NCBI GenBank assembly: GCA_034509735.1
Contig: JACGWO010000012.1
Span: 8,430,367-8,494,366 of the forward strand
Source of the DNA: Sesamum alatum
Lineage: Eukaryota; Streptophyta; Magnoliopsida; Lamiales; Pedaliaceae
Length of the DNA: 64,000 nucleotides
Direction of reading: 5' to 3'
The position numbers were made by a program, and so were the translations under genes. The notes below the pieces were generated by a model that was not told where the DNA came from, did not search any database, and saw nothing but the letters and a program-made list of their open reading frames with translations. Positions 1 through 11,525 of the stretch are shown one piece after another. Every line of letters begins with the position of its first letter. Positions within the stretch are counted from its first letter, which is position 1.

Positions 1-848
1 AAACCGGATTCGAAGTCAGACGAGATTCCTCTTTTAAGAAGGTCCATGGTCCAAGGTGGAGAATGATGAATTTATGGCCCATGTCCCCTCTTGGCCCAAT
101 CCCTATTTGGAAGGCTTAGGCCTATCCCACTTCTCGTCCACTCCTATGTTGGTCACTCTGATTTGGGGCCCAACCCATTTCTTGGGTCAACCCTTCTCTT
201 TTTACTTAAAAGGATTTTCCCCTTCATTTGTTGAACCCTAATGGTTCCACTCCACCTCTTCTTTCTCCCGGCCGCTTCATCTCTGATGCTCCATGGTTTT
301 CTCCATCACCTCCATCTTCACCCACTCTCCGATGACTTTGCTTCTCTCTTTCTCCCACTATATATGTCGCCGGTGGACGATCGATGTGGGATAACCTAGC
401 TGAGCTCTCTCTCTCTATCTCTCTCTCTTGGAAGTGGTGGTTCTTTGTGAATGAAGTTGTGGCTCTCTGTGAGTATTGTGACTCTTCGTGAGTGGTCGCC
501 TGTGTGGCTTTGGGCCTTGCAACCATAGGAGGTTGCCAGTGATTGGGGGCTTGGGCTTCCTCCCTTCGATCTGGTAATCTGAGCCATGTATCTTCTTCCT
601 TTGCTCTTTATTTCAATATTTATATATACTTCTATTATACTAACCTTCTCTCTTTTCTATTTTGTCTCCTCCCCCCCCCCCCCCAACAATTCAAATTGTA
701 TTCTTAGGGTTTTCTCAAGGTATTCTCCCTTTTTAGTAGTTCTATTTTTTTCGGGGTGTTGTTAATTTGTATTATTTATCGGATTCACTATTCGGAGGAA
801 TAAAAGCTCCAACATAAATAAATTTGATGTCGTACTTTGACTTTTTCA
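1..848. other. No supported gene; pyrimidine-rich DNA
   Basis: Short ORFs on both strands lack recognisable motifs or codon patterns. A CT microsatellite lies at about 405-428 and a run of about 14 C at 671-684. The CT-rich stretch and following text look like a plant 5' leader, but no convincing start codon or coding exon follows. Confidence 0.5.
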
Positions 849-1516
849 TGGGATAATTCATTTTTGGTATCCTATTATACCACTAATTTAAATGTGATAT
901 CCTGTATTCTGGACTCATCAGATTTGGTACCTAATATTATTATTTTTTATTATTGTTGCTACCTGCCATTAGTTTCACCATTAATACTAACGATCAACCC
1001 AAATTTAAAGAAAAAAATAGATGGAATTTCCTCAATAAAAGGGCATTATATAGTTGCCTTAGTTGTTAACAACACAAGAGAAACACAATAAGGAAGGAAT
1101 AACATTCAAATTAATTCCGTAATTAGGACATGCTTCAAAACCTTCTTTTCAAATTTATTTTGGTCCGAGAAGTTTTCAATGGTAGCCTGATTCCACACTC
1201 AGAATGTACTTTTTTCAAGAAAACATTCTCACTAGGAGAATCCGTACTCAAATTTGAGAAAGATGAAAATTGATTTCTCCTTGCTCCTCTTGCTTTTTGC
1301 TAACTGCCCAATTTCACTTTCTGAACTCTGTCTTCTATAGTGAACATCAAGGCAACCAAACACGCCCCTTTATTGAGGGAACTTCCGCGCTTTTTTTCCT
1401 CCAAATTAGAGTTGACTATTAGTTTTAACAGGGTCAAACTAAAGGCGGGATAAACATGGGGTACCAAAATTGAATCAATGTTATAATTACGATACCAAAA
1501 GTATAAATTGGTCCCA
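849..1516. mobile_element. Inverted-repeat MITE, probably Mutator type
   Basis: The left end (GGGATAATTCATTTTTGGTA) and the reverse complement of the right end (GGGACCAATTTATACTTTTGG) are imperfect inverted repeats, and similarity continues inward for over 100 bp. Flanking bases ACTTTTTCA and ACGTTTTCA look like an 8-9 bp target duplication with one mismatch, so the exact ends are uncertain by one or two bases. There is no coding capacity. Confidence 0.6.
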
Positions 1517-1902
1517 CGTTTTCACTGTTAATAAAAAGTATGAGATATGAATTCCAAGCACACATTGGGCAGGGCTAGATTGGCCTGCTAATTCCAATCG
1601 GCCTGGTCAATACCCATGAATGGACTGGATCAATGACCCTAGACCGAGCTAGTGGGCTTACCGAACGCGTTGTTTTTTTTTTTTTTAGCTTTTGTGATAA
1701 GTTAAATGAACATATGTATTATGTAGCATGCCATGAAATTTTTATTTTATTCGTCTAATTTAATTATATTAGTATATTTTTTAAATTCTTTAAACTTGTA
1801 ATACTCTAAGGTTTAAGTGTGATGGGATAAATGTGTAATAGATAAATGTGGATAATATTTTGAGTTTGGTAGTGCCAGAATAAAATTTAATGTTTACTAC
1901 TT
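1517..1902. other. No supported feature
   Basis: AT-rich DNA with a poly-T run near 1673-1686. No coding frame, RNA gene or clear repeat was seen. Confidence 0.5.
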
Positions 1903-2168
1903 CACTATAAGAAAATGGCTCAATAACTACAAAAAAAATATCAGAACTTTAGCAAGTAAAATTCGCGTTGCAAATCGATATATATTTAATACAAAAAATT
2001 TACTTCCTAATGAGTTTAGTAACAAAATATTTACTTGCTAACGAATTTAGCAAAGATAAGCATATTTTAAATAATATAGATTAATAATAAAAATTTTACT
2101 TATTAATTAGTTCAATGCTGATTTTAGCATCAAATTTTCCATTGCTATCAAGTCATTTTCTTGTAATA
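1903..2168. mobile_element. Small CACTA-like non-autonomous element
   Basis: The left end CACTATAAGAAAATGGC resembles the CACTAYAAGAAAA terminus of plant CACTA transposons. The reverse complement of the right end (TATTACAAGAAAATGAC) matches it except in the outermost bases. Inside are short repeats around AATTTAGCAA/TTAGCA. It has no ORF, and no clear 3-bp target duplication was found, so the right end has probably mutated. Confidence 0.5.
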
Positions 2169-3585
2169 TATTTATCTTGATGTGTTTAGGTTTAAACTTT
2201 TATCCTAAGTCTTTTTGTTAAACTTTTATCTTAGTTTATTGTTTAATTCTTAGTTTCATTGTCATTTTTAAAGTATTATCTTACTCTTTTTTTTCCAATT
2301 CTAAGTTTCTTAGTTAAATTATTATTTAAATTCATTTATACTTTTAATCCGGGTATCCCAAGTTTGTTCTTGTTACATTATTATTTTAGTTTATTTTCTA
2401 GTTAAATTTATTACTATAATTTTATATTAATTTAATTTATTATTTATCTATTTCATGATAAAGTTATAATTTGAGTAATTAGAAGTTCAATATGGCAAAA
2501 ATGAAAAACATATAGTACATCTAGCACAAAAATTATTCGAGAATCATTTATCATTCATACATATTTGAAAGCCTTCTCCATATTGATGCTCTTCCCATGG
2601 ATTGTTGGGAGATTTTTGAGGGATATGCGGGAATGGTATATTATGAAGTCGAGACAAGAGTTAGACTATTTATCTTTAAAATAATTATTGTGCCGTTCTG
2701 GTGCTAATGAAAATGACAATTTATCTCTCAAGATACAATGACTTACAATCTCAAAGTAGCAGCACCACAAACTTTGAGAAACAACGAACCAAACAATATT
2801 TATGAACTCTCTTACTAAACTATGCTTTAATACTTAAGACTGCTATGGAATGAATTGAATATAATGAAATGAAATCGGAGGGCCTATTTATAGAAGTTAA
2901 AAATGTGTATTGAATGGACACCTCCAATCAAAAAAAGATATTTTTGAAATGTTGTGACCTTTCATCCAAATAGACGCATCATTTTACCCAAAGGATATAC
3001 CATTAATTTCACCTAAATGGACGCATCGTTTCACCCAAAGGGTTCTACCCTTCTTTCAACCAAAGGATACACCTATTCAGATGATTTAGACACGTTCGGA
3101 TGATGATTGGACATCATAAATCATCATCAACTTGTCACAAGCTGTCACGATTGTTATACCTCTCACATCGTAATCAATCACTTGTCACAACTTAATCCGA
3201 TAGACATAAATTTTATTAAATAAATTTATTTTTTAATTTATCATTCACCATTTTTCAACCCTAGATAATATCAGCCTTCAAAATTAATATCTTTCCACCA
3301 CTCTGAAAATTGGAAAATATTGAAGGTTCAAATGGTTTTAATCATCGTTAGATGATGGTGGTTTATATTTATTTCCATCACGTCCTAACTGCTTACGGGG
3401 AGACAATTTTTTTCAAAGAAAATTTGAATTGACTGATGATTAATAAAACACAAATACAACAAATAATATATAATAAACTAAATGTGCGAATAATAAAATA
3501 ATAATATAACAAATTAAATAAACAAATAATTTCAAGATTATTTGTTTGCCGATTGTTTACCGAACAATCGGCCTGATATTCAAAA
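2169..3585. other. No supported gene; short direct repeat
   Basis: AT-rich sequence without a coding frame. Two similar copies of a roughly 37-bp segment lie at about 2966-3002 and 3012-3049, both containing GACGCATC followed by ACCCAAAGG. This could be a degraded LTR or MITE, but no ends could be found. Confidence 0.4.
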
Positions 3586-4815
3586 GGGCAAAATGCAATT
3601 TATCCTCCCGTGTGATCCAAAAATAACAATTTACCTTTTTGTGAAAAATAAATTCTCAATTTACCCCCTTGTGTTTTACAGAAATAAGCAAAATACCCTC
3701 CTCACGTGAGTTGTGTGATACACGCGCTGAATTTTCTTTTTTTAATTTTTTCATTTTTATTTTTATTTTTATTTTATATTCGTTGAATTTTATCTGATAT
3801 AAATCAAAGGTCCAGATTTAATTATATATATAATTTATATAACAAAATTCAAAATATATTTTTAAAAATATATGTATATATGAACGATATATAATATATA
3901 TTTATGATATATATATATAATATTTGTATCTATATACTCCTTCTCCAGTCGGCCGCCGTCGGTGGCGGTACCCCTCTCCTTCCCCACTGTCGTCGCCCCT
4001 TCCCTCTTCGCAGCAACGCCCGTCGCGGCCCTCCCTCTTCGCAGCCGCAGCCGCGCCCATCGCCGCCCTCCCTCTTTGCAGTCGTATCCGCAGCGGCGCC
4101 CATCGCCGCCCTCCCTCTTTGCAGCCGCAGCCGCGCCCATCGATGCCCTCCCTTTCGTAGTCGTGCCCCCTCCCCTGCGCAGCCGCGCCCCTTCCCCTCC
4201 CCCTACTCAACCACCGTCGACCTCCCTCCCATTCCCCAGCCGCGTCGCCCCGCCTCCTCCTACCCAGATCCAGTTGCCCCGTGTCCCCCTACCCCTTCCT
4301 CGACAACGGCAGCGCCTCCCCACCGCCCTCCCTCGAATTTTATATTTATATTTTTATTTTTATATTTTTAGTAATATTATATGTATATTTCATATATATA
4401 TATATATTTATTACAAAATACCTTTTTTATTTTTTTAAATTTATTTTTATAATTTGTATAAATTTGAACCGTCGATTTAATTCAAATTGATATAAACCAT
4501 TGATTGTATATATCAATGTGAACCATCAATCTAAATTAAAAAAAAATCTTGACCATTGATTTATTTATTAAATTTCAGTCGTTGATATATATATAACATA
4601 AAATCGAACGGTTGATTATTAGGGACATAAAAGTCATTTTATAGCTAAAATTGAAGCAAAATCGCACCCCAACGCGTGAAGGACAACCCATGCTATAAGG
4701 GGGTATTTTGCTTTTTTTTTTTAAAAAACATAGAGAATAAATTGAAAATTTTTTTAACACAATAAGATAAATTGCTATTTTCTCGTAACAAAGGGTGGCT
4801 GGATGCATTTTGCCC
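3586..4815. mobile_element. Mutator-type MITE with GC-rich core (copy 1)
   Basis: The element begins GGGCAAAATGCA and ends TGCATTTTGCCC. It is bounded by a perfect 9-bp target duplication, TATTCAAAA (3577-3585 and 4816-4824), the size made by Mutator-like transposases. The inverted repeats extend imperfectly for over 100 bp; both ends contain GCAATTTA and GCAAAATACCC blocks. Its interior includes the phrase GGTCCAGATTTAATTA, also found in the element at 11526-12596, so the two are one family. No transposase is encoded. Confidence 0.85.
3945..4335. repeat. GC-rich pyrimidine minisatellite core of the MITE
   Basis: An abrupt GC-rich, C/T-rich island inside AT-rich DNA. It holds about three to four imperfect copies of a 40-60 bp unit containing CTCCCTCTTTGCAGCCGCAG. 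Open frames on both strands give only Pro/Ser/Ala/Arg-rich low-complexity products and are not treated as genes. It may be a captured GC-rich host fragment (Pack-MULE-like) or an expanded minisatellite. Confidence 0.6.
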
Positions 4816-4824
4816 TATTCAAAA

Positions 4825-6040
4825 TTAATTGGCGAAATTGACTTAGAAAAATTGCAACTTCTACATTACAAAATTAGATAATTGAGAGAGATTTTTGTGA
4901 TGTAACACAAAAATGAACCTCTTATTATAGGGCGAAAAGGAAAAGAAACAATAAGAAAATTTGCCAACCCACCCGTCACATTTGTGACCGTTTGACGCAA
5001 ATGTGACCAGAGTTTTTTTGTTTTTTGTTTTTTTTTAACCTTTTCTGAGAAAGAGCATAAGAGATTTTCTTATTCATCAAAGAGCATAATATTGACTCTC
5101 ATATTAGATAGTTTTGCATCCAAAATATTCTCTATATAATCACCTCGATGATCAGGAAATAAATCAAAATGGACCTAGCACAGGACCACTATGGTGTCTT
5201 AAATCAAAAGGTTAATGTTACACTATTGTGTTAAGAAATTCTCAACTCGACGTTGTCACTCTAATAGAAAATTTTTTATGGAGTCATTCAGTTTACTTGT
5301 TCCAAAACAAGCACCCGGGGGACTACTATTTCGACACCAATGTTCATGAAAATTAGACATCCTCTTACGAGCATGTGCATATGGGCCCCCACGAGATCAT
5401 TGATATCTCAATGATTCTCGATTGTATTGTCTAAAAATTAAGACTATAGACGTATATTTCATGGTCATCATTATATGCATGACTATTCGTTGTAGGATTT
5501 TTCATCATACTCTAAGATTTGCAACATAGATAAGGACGAAGAATGTTATCTTATTGATGTAAGTACAAAAAATATATAATTTACAATGGGTATTTATAAC
5601 ATGCAACTTATTTAGCATTCTATACTATATACCCTAAAATGACATGCTAGACACTACCCGAATAGTTTTATGTATAATTCTTACCTATTTGAGGCTGTTC
5701 AAGGCGTGAGAGGCATAAAAAATTACCCGTAGCTTCTCATTTTCAGGATAGGCAGACTCGTAGATTTCAACTCGTCCCTCGTTGTTGGAGCAATAATTAT
5801 AACAATTAGTTGTATTTATGTCATTATAGTATGTATTTAACTTGCCATGATGATAATAGTAATTTAATTTTTTTATGAATTTATAAAAATTATTAAATTT
5901 GATAGGGTTAAACCAAGTTTTAGACTTTGCCTCGAAAAAAAAATACTTTTTAAGATTCACACTTTGCATGTAATATAGACATAGATTATTTATTTCTATA
6001 TTGTGGGACTTCCTTTTCTCGAGAAAATTTTTGGTTCATA
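4825..6040. other. No supported gene; one perfect hairpin
   Basis: AT-rich DNA. At 4975-4984 and 4998-5007, GTCACATTTG and CAAATGTGAC form a perfect 10-bp stem with a 13-base loop. No other structure or coding sequence is supported. Confidence 0.45.
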
Positions 6041-6423
6041 TTTTTGAGAAAATTGCAATTTGGGTCCCAAAATGTAAGGTAGTTGTAATATTAATTTCAT
6101 ACTTTTTTAAATAGCCCACATTAGTCCCACATTTTAGGAAAATATTGCAAAGTTAGTCCAGTCATTGTGATATTAGTTTCACACTTTACGAAAATATTGC
6201 ATTTAGTCTCACACTTTAGAAAAATATTTCAAAATTTGTCCCAAAGTTTGTCTTAAACGTTGCAAAGTTAGTCCCAAAAGTTGCGATTTTTTTATGATGG
6301 GACTAACTTTGTAATGTTTTCCTGAAGTGTGGGACTAATATTGTCTATTTCAGAAAGTATGTGACTAATATTGCAAACCGCCATATACTTTGGACTAAAA
6401 TTACAATTTTCTCAAAAAAAAAT
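6041..6423. mobile_element. Palindromic MITE remnant
   Basis: Left end TTTTTGAGAAAATTGCAATT and the reverse complement of the right end (TTTTTGAGAAAATTGTAATT) are inverted repeats. The interior is built of repeats of 'gtcccacattttag' and 'aatattgcaaa' phrases facing each other. There is no ORF. Outer boundaries lie in A/T runs and are uncertain by a few bases. Confidence 0.55.
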
Positions 6424-6432
6424 TTTGGGTTT

Positions 6433-6650
6433 TTAATGTAATTGACCCCTTATGATATCGTAGAATAAATTATCCCCCATGAAAAATAAATAGCAATTTA
6501 TCTCTCTGTATTTTTTAAAATAAAGTAATTTGCCTCCCTGTCTAAGGAGGTAAATTGCTTCATTTTGAAAAACACATAAAGACAAATTATTATTTTTTTA
6601 TAGGGGATAATTTACTTATTTTCAATATCACAGAAAAGTTACTTGCGTTT
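6433..6650. mobile_element. Fold-back MITE remnant
   Basis: The two halves are inverted copies meeting near 6540, where GCCTCCCTGTCTAAGGAGGT is the turn. Each arm contains AAATTATCCCC and AATAGCAATTTATC-type blocks. It resembles the arms of the GGGCAAAATGC MITE family but lacks intact ends. Confidence 0.5.
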
Positions 6651-7218
6651 TTTTCCAAATTTCTTTTCTGGAAGACCAACGATTAAGAAAACATCCGGAC
6701 ATAATAGAAGTTTGGGCCTTGATATCTTGTCTGTCGACAATTCAGAATAAGTTTTCCTGGTTGGAAATAAACAAAAAGAAGTTGTGTTGTAGTGCTATTA
6801 GTATGAGCAAGTAATGGTGGATTTGGGTTGTTAATGGCAACAATGTCGTTTGTAAGCACTAATGAGTTATAGTCAAGCTTCTTCTCTTCTACATAAAGCT
6901 TATTGAAGATTTATACGTTAGTTCATTCATTCAGTAGTTGTTTTGCATGTTTCAGCTCCACACTTTCTGAAATAATTTATTAGTTGTGTATCATAACAGA
7001 TTTGAATACTCAATAAGATGTGATCATGCGCTGTTGAGGGTTTTTTGACTTTTTCTTTTTCTTTCTTTTCTTTGTTTTTATTTCTATGAATGAGTTATTA
7101 GGGGGTTAAGAGAGGAAACAACAAATCATACTTTGGCATGGCACATGCTAAACACGTGATATTTTTCGACGGTCATTTCTTATCAAAAATGGAATTCAGG
7201 GGGCAATGTGCTCTAATG
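6651..7218. other. No supported feature
   Basis: AT-rich spacer up to the target site of the gypsy element E1. No coding frame or repeat was recognised. Confidence 0.5.
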
Positions 7219-7223
7219 ATATG

Positions 7224-7600
7224 TTATGGTAGTAAGATCAATTCGAAGAGTAAAGTCAAAGCTTTTCATATGAAGCAAGAAGAAATGAAGACCCGCTAGT
7301 TTCAAGTGTTATGTAATTACCGAATTGCCCCCGGTCATTCAGTTGTACCCATTAGTTTCAAATGTTATGTAATTACCGAATTACCCCGATCATTTAAATT
7401 GTACTCGTTAGATAGTGGTTGTTTGGGGGATGAAATTGTCTTTACGCCTCCCCACATTCATGATTTGTTTAGTATAAATAGACCATAGATTCATTGTAAA
7501 AAGGGACTTTTGGAAGGGCAATTGAAAAAGGCTTGAAGTTTTTGGCTCGTGACATGTGAAGTGTGCTTTGATCACAACCTCCCTGATTATTTCCCTATCA
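7224..7600 (+). repeat. E1 5' LTR
   Basis: It starts TTATGGTAG (TGATGGTAG in the 3' copy, so the first G has mutated) and ends CCCTATCA. TATAAATA at 7473-7480 is a likely promoter box. An internal tandem duplication of about 57 bp (around 7295-7409, phrase GTTATGTAATTACCGAATT) is present in both LTRs and so predates insertion. Confidence 0.85.
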
Positions 7601-7603
7601 ACT

Positions 7604-7621
7604 TAGCGTCGTTTGTGGGAA
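7604..7621 (+). other. E1 primer binding site (tRNA-Lys, decayed)
   Basis: TAGCGTCGTTTGTGGGAA corresponds to the intact E2 site TGGCGCCGTCTGTGGGAA with only three changes, all G-to-A or C-to-T. It starts four bases after the LTR and would pair with the 3' end of tRNA-Lys. Confidence 0.7.
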
Positions 7622-7672
7622 ATGTGATCCAAGCATTTAAGATGATCACCTGATCGAGAGTCAGCAACGGAA

Positions 7673-9273
7673 ATGCGGGACAAGGAGAACTTGAAGGAAG
7701 AGGTGGAAATCATGTGCAAGCTGGCCACGTTGGCCACCCCCTTGAGAATCCGCCCACTCACAACCTTCAGAAACGAGCAAATGAGTAATCAAAACGAGAG
7801 AGACCGTGAAGGTTTTGCCATTCCGCCTCCGCCACCAGTGATTCATATGACTCCTGAGGCGCTCCACCAGTTAATGGAAGACGTCTCTGCCCAAGCAGCA
7901 GGAAGGCTGTGGCCCAGTATATCGCCGGACACGCGTTACCCTCACGACCCCCTCGCCATCCTCGCAGAGGCCAAAACGCTCTCTTGGCCCCCGAGGATCA
8001 TGAGTAGAGGTTGAGAACACCCAGGAAGGGATGAACTATGAGGGAGAAGTCGATAGCAGGGCCACGCAACTTGAAGACAACTATTACCCTCCACCTCCTC
8101 GAGGAGGCATAGATGAAGAAGACTTTTTTCCTCCACCACTTCCCCAGAGGCAGGCATGAAGAAAACTATTACCCCCCGCCTCCTCCAGAGAAGATAACAC
8201 CAAGAAGAGAAGAAGTGCACAGAGATATGGGTGGTCAAGTGCCTCCTCCACCTAGGTTCCCAAGCCCCATGAGAGCAGGAGAACTCCCAGCTCAGCCCTT
8301 GCCAGTTGCGCCCCACGACGAAGTCCATTTACTCTTCACATTTTAGCGGAGGCTATTCAGCCAGGGATCAAGATCCCGAACTTTAGCGACTATAATGGAG
8401 TGGGCAATCCTCAGGACCACTAGGACTGTTTCCTAGCTAGGGTTACTTGCTGGACATTAGCGACGCTGCTTACTGCAAGTTGTTTCGAACAACCCTCTCT
8501 GGGAAAGCAATGGCATGGTTTAATTAGTTGCCATTAGGAACCATCGAGACTTTCTAACAGCTTTCCCAGTGTTTCTTGCACCACTTAGCAATCAACAAAT
8601 GATATCCCAAAACCGCATCACACTTGTTTACTGTAGTCCAACGAGAAAGTGAAAGCCTGAGAGAGTATGTGCAACGCTTTTCCGAAGCTGTGTTGGAAGT
8701 TCCCCACATAAACCCAGAACTCTGGGCGAGCATCATGCAATAAAATTTGAGGAGAGGTCGGTTCAAGGAGTCAATCGCAGGAAAGCCTCCAGCCACCTTA
8801 GAGGAACTATTGTTGAGGGCGGATAAGAATGTAAGAATCGAGGAGTCCACAGGCTCGAGATCAATGACTCCATCAAAATGGAGGTCAAGTGAGGAAGAGA
8901 GGATGATACCTCCCAGAGAAGAAGAAAGTAGACGTGAGCAAAAACATATGCCCCCAAACAACTTAGCACGATACACGCCATTGAACACTTCAAAAGCTAA
9001 AATCCTCGCCATCGCGAAACAACGAGGTCGAGTTTGTCAGCCGCCACCCATGCAAGACAACCCTAAGACGATGAAGTCTGATCAGTATTGTCAATTCCAT
9101 GGATATTGGGGCATAGAACAGAAGAGTGTTATAATTTGAAAGATGAGGTAGAAATGTTTATCCAGAAAGGCCATTTCAAGGAATTTTTGGATCATAGTGG
9201 AAGAGTGAGTGATTTCGAAAGAACCAAGATGGGTCAGAGTGATTTTGAAATAACCAAGATGGTTCAACGATAA
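7673..9273 (+). pseudogene. E1 gag pseudogene
   Basis: A broken gag read in several frames: 7673-8014, then pieces around 8350-8750, then 8747-9139 and 9088-9273. It matches E2 gag in order: a proline-rich N-terminus; the capsid-like segment with SDAAYCK, FRTTLS and AWFN; the [11 protein letters not shown] segment; GRFKESIAGKPPATLE; and the zinc-binding end, read across a frameshift as C-Q-F-H then G-H-R-T-E-E-C. Several stops and at least two frameshifts make it non-functional. An in-frame TAA just before NLRRGRFKES (8740-8742) sits at the same codon as a TAA in E2. Gag would form the particle and bind RNA. Confidence 0.8.
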
Positions 9274-9530
9274 CATACCAACAACAGGAACTATCAGCAC
9301 CATATCCTAAATCCAGCAACAAGAATTACCGAGTAAAGGAAGGTGCGCATCAAGAAAGCTAGTAATTAGGGAAGAAGGGTAGAAGGTCAAGATTTTTAGT
9401 ACGTAGATGCCTCGAGATGTAATAATTTCTTTACGATCACTTTCCAAGAAATAAAATGTCGTTTTTTCTCATCTCAACATAAAGTAAATAGTATTTATTA
9501 CTACGACGTCCCCTTAAACGAACCAAAAAT

Positions 9531-9950
9531 GGCTTCCTTGAGGTGTCATACGCAACACCCGGAAGTTAGATGAAAAGCGGCTTCCTTGAGGTGTCAAAAG
9601 CAACACCCCGAAGTCAGATGAAAAGCGGCTTCCTTGAGGTGTCAAAAGAGATACCCCGAAGTCAGATAAAAACGGCTTTCGTGAGGTGTCAAAAGCGACA
9701 CCCCGAAGTCAACAAAAACTTGGCTTCCTTGAGGTGTCATAAGCAACACCCCGAAGTCAACAAGAAAATTGACTTTATTGAGGTGTCGCAAGCGACACCC
9801 CGAAGTCAAAGGAAAGATGGTTTCCCTAAGGTTTCATACGTGACACCTCGACGTCAATGGAAAATAAAAGCCAAAAGTGTCCTCCCTAAGGTATCATAAG
9901 CTACATTCCGAAGTCAAAGTGACTTCCTCGGGATATAGCAATGCGAACCC
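9531..9950 (+). repeat. 48-bp tandem repeat array in E1 3' region
   Basis: About eight to nine imperfect units of about 48 bp. The common core is GGCTTCCTTGAGGTGTCA, then a variable 'a(a/t)agc(g/a)acaccccgaagtca' segment and a purine-rich linker; later units are more diverged. A 109-aa frame through it is only the repeat translated. Tat-type elements are known to carry variable tandem repeats between pol and the 3' LTR, and E2 has isolated CCCTTGAGGCA...CCCCGG phrases at the equivalent place (28587-28740). Confidence 0.85.
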
Positions 9951-10705
9951 CAACAAGAGATAAAATCAAAAAAGCGAGGTCTAAACTGGGGGACTGGTAA
10001 TGCCTCAAAGTATGTGAAAGAGTTAGGAGTAAAATGGCTAATGCTCAAAGTAGTATGTGTGATTATCTCTAACGGAAGAGGACGAGGAGAAAGTGTAAAA
10101 CCCGAGACGAAGAAAGACAAGTAAATTGTGAAAAATCCCGAAGGGGGACGCTTGATCCTATCACTTGCACTAGGAAGAAGGAGGGTGAACTCAGAAAAAG
10201 GATTAACTTTGCCATCAAGAACGCGAAACTCCTCAAGGCTCATGCAACTACAACAATTCTCAACATCCATGATGCGGCAACGAGATTTAGATTGGGGGTT
10301 GCCGACGACTCAGTACCATCAATGCCGGACTCATCTAATTTCTCCTCAAGAGGGGTATGAGAATTATCAACCTCTTTAGAACTCGACCCTATAGAAACTC
10401 CTAACGAATCAGAGGGACGCGCGGGCAAGTTTCTAATTACTTCAATACCTCAAAATAAAAATCCCCATCATCTATAAAAACGGGGGACACGGCAAGAGCG
10501 CAGAGAGGACCTCAACCAGAGTCCGCCCCGCCTCGACCAAAATCTGGTCGAGGCCCATCGCCTCAACCAGAATCAGGCAGAGGCACGCTGCTTCGACTTG
10601 CATCAGTGGTGGCACCGCCAGGGCCCCCCCCTGTTGCGGCGCCATGGCTTCGTTCCTCGTGGTATACCCCCGTGCGCCTCCTCCCACAGGTTGATCACTA
10701 GACAT
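9914..10705 (-). pseudogene. E1 antisense ORF (gypsy-type transposon domain), broken
   Basis: Reading opposite to the element, it starts at an ATG at 10705-10703 (MSSDQPVGGG; the E2 antisense ORF begins MSSDEGLEGG). It runs through an acidic/serine stretch (about 10430-10240) and then a domain at 10270-9914 that matches E2: a leucine-proline core, IKRPPSGFFTIY (E2 IRHPPDGYFTVY), then SPRPLPLE, and NSFTYFEA (E2 NSFMYFEA). This looks like the 'putative gypsy type transposon' domain family. The pieces are in different frames, so it is a pseudogene. The part after the domain, including a coiled coil in E2, is missing. Function unknown. Confidence 0.7.
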
Positions 10706-11000
10706 TGTACCGGTTTGACGTCGAATCGTTCCCCAAGTCCTATGTGTACTCATAATCAAATTTGCAACAAGAGAAAGACTAGAGGAAGGGGAGAATAATA
10801 CTATATACTCGAGCTAACGCGCTTAGACATTGTTTGAGGTATTCTAGTCGGGAGCAACGACACAAAAAAGACAAGAACAGGAGGAGGAATCAAGACATCA
10901 TTCGAGATTTAGAAAGATGTCAATGATAGACCTAGCAAGGGAAGAGGTTGCATCAAAGGAAACCTGCTTATTTGAACTTCCAAACATTTTCCATGCATTT

Positions 11001-11014
11001 GGAAGTTGGGGGAC
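11001..11014 (+). other. E1 polypurine tract
   Basis: GGAAGTTGGGGGAC lies just upstream of the 3' LTR (starts 11018), the usual place of the plus-strand primer. E2 has an equivalent GAGAGTGGGGGGCTG. Confidence 0.7.
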
Positions 11015-11017
11015 TGC

Positions 11018-11394
11018 TGATGGTAGCAAGATCAATCCGAAGAGGAAAGTAAAAGTTTTCCATACGAAGCAAGAAGAAATGAAGATCCATTAGTTTCAAG
11101 TGTTATGTAATTACCGAATTACCCCAGGTCATTCGGTTGTACCCATTAGTTTCAAGTGTTATGTAGTTACCGAATTACCTTTGATCATTAAATTGTACCC
11201 GTTAGATAGAGGTTGGTTGGGGGACGAAATTGTCTTTACGCTTCACCACATTCATGATTTGTTTAGTATAAATAGACCATTGATTCATTGTAAAAGGGGA
11301 CTTTTGGAAGGGCAATTGAAGAAGGCTTGAAGTTTCTGACTCATGACGTGTGAAGTGTACTTTGATCGCAACCTCCCTGATTATTTCTCTATCA
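11018..11394 (+). repeat. E1 3' LTR
   Basis: TGATGGTAGCAAG...TTTCTCTATCA, 377 bp, the same length as the 5' LTR. TATAAATA at 11267-11274. Followed directly by target duplication ATATG. Confidence 0.85.
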
Positions 11395-11525
11395 ATATGA
11401 AATTTGGGTGGCGGAGCTATTTTTTTGGTGTTTGAGTTGGCACGTGATGAAGAGTCCAAATTTAGGGGAATGACATGGACATATATATACTCAAACTTCT
11501 ATGTACTTTTATGCATAATATCATA

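Larger units (their letters stand above)
7224..11394 (+). mobile_element. Non-autonomous Ty3/gypsy element E1 (Tat-like, no pol)
   Basis: A 4.2-kb element bounded by two 377-bp LTRs and the 5-bp target duplication ATATG (7219-7223 and 11395-11399). Order: LTR, tRNA-Lys primer site, broken gag, a 48-bp tandem repeat array, an antisense ORF on the minus strand, polypurine tract, LTR. Protease, RT, RNase H and integrase are absent. Gag similarity runs to about 9360, and by about 9420 the sequence looks like the 3' non-coding part of E2. The LTRs differ at about one base in ten by eye, so the copy is old. Gag and antisense ORF align with those of E2 at 12811-31887. Confidence 0.85.

Noticed and set aside
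3862..4438. Overlapping 78-158 aa ORFs on both strands
   Set aside because: They come from the GC-rich minisatellite inside a MITE; products are low-complexity Pro/Ser/Arg/Ala in every frame.
5685..5969. 94-aa Asn/Tyr/Lys-rich ORF
   Set aside because: AT-rich composition, no motif, no splice or neighbour support.
9531..9950. Repeat array considered as a CRISPR
   Set aside because: Plant nuclear DNA, contiguous degenerate 48-bp units without unique spacers, inside an LTR element.
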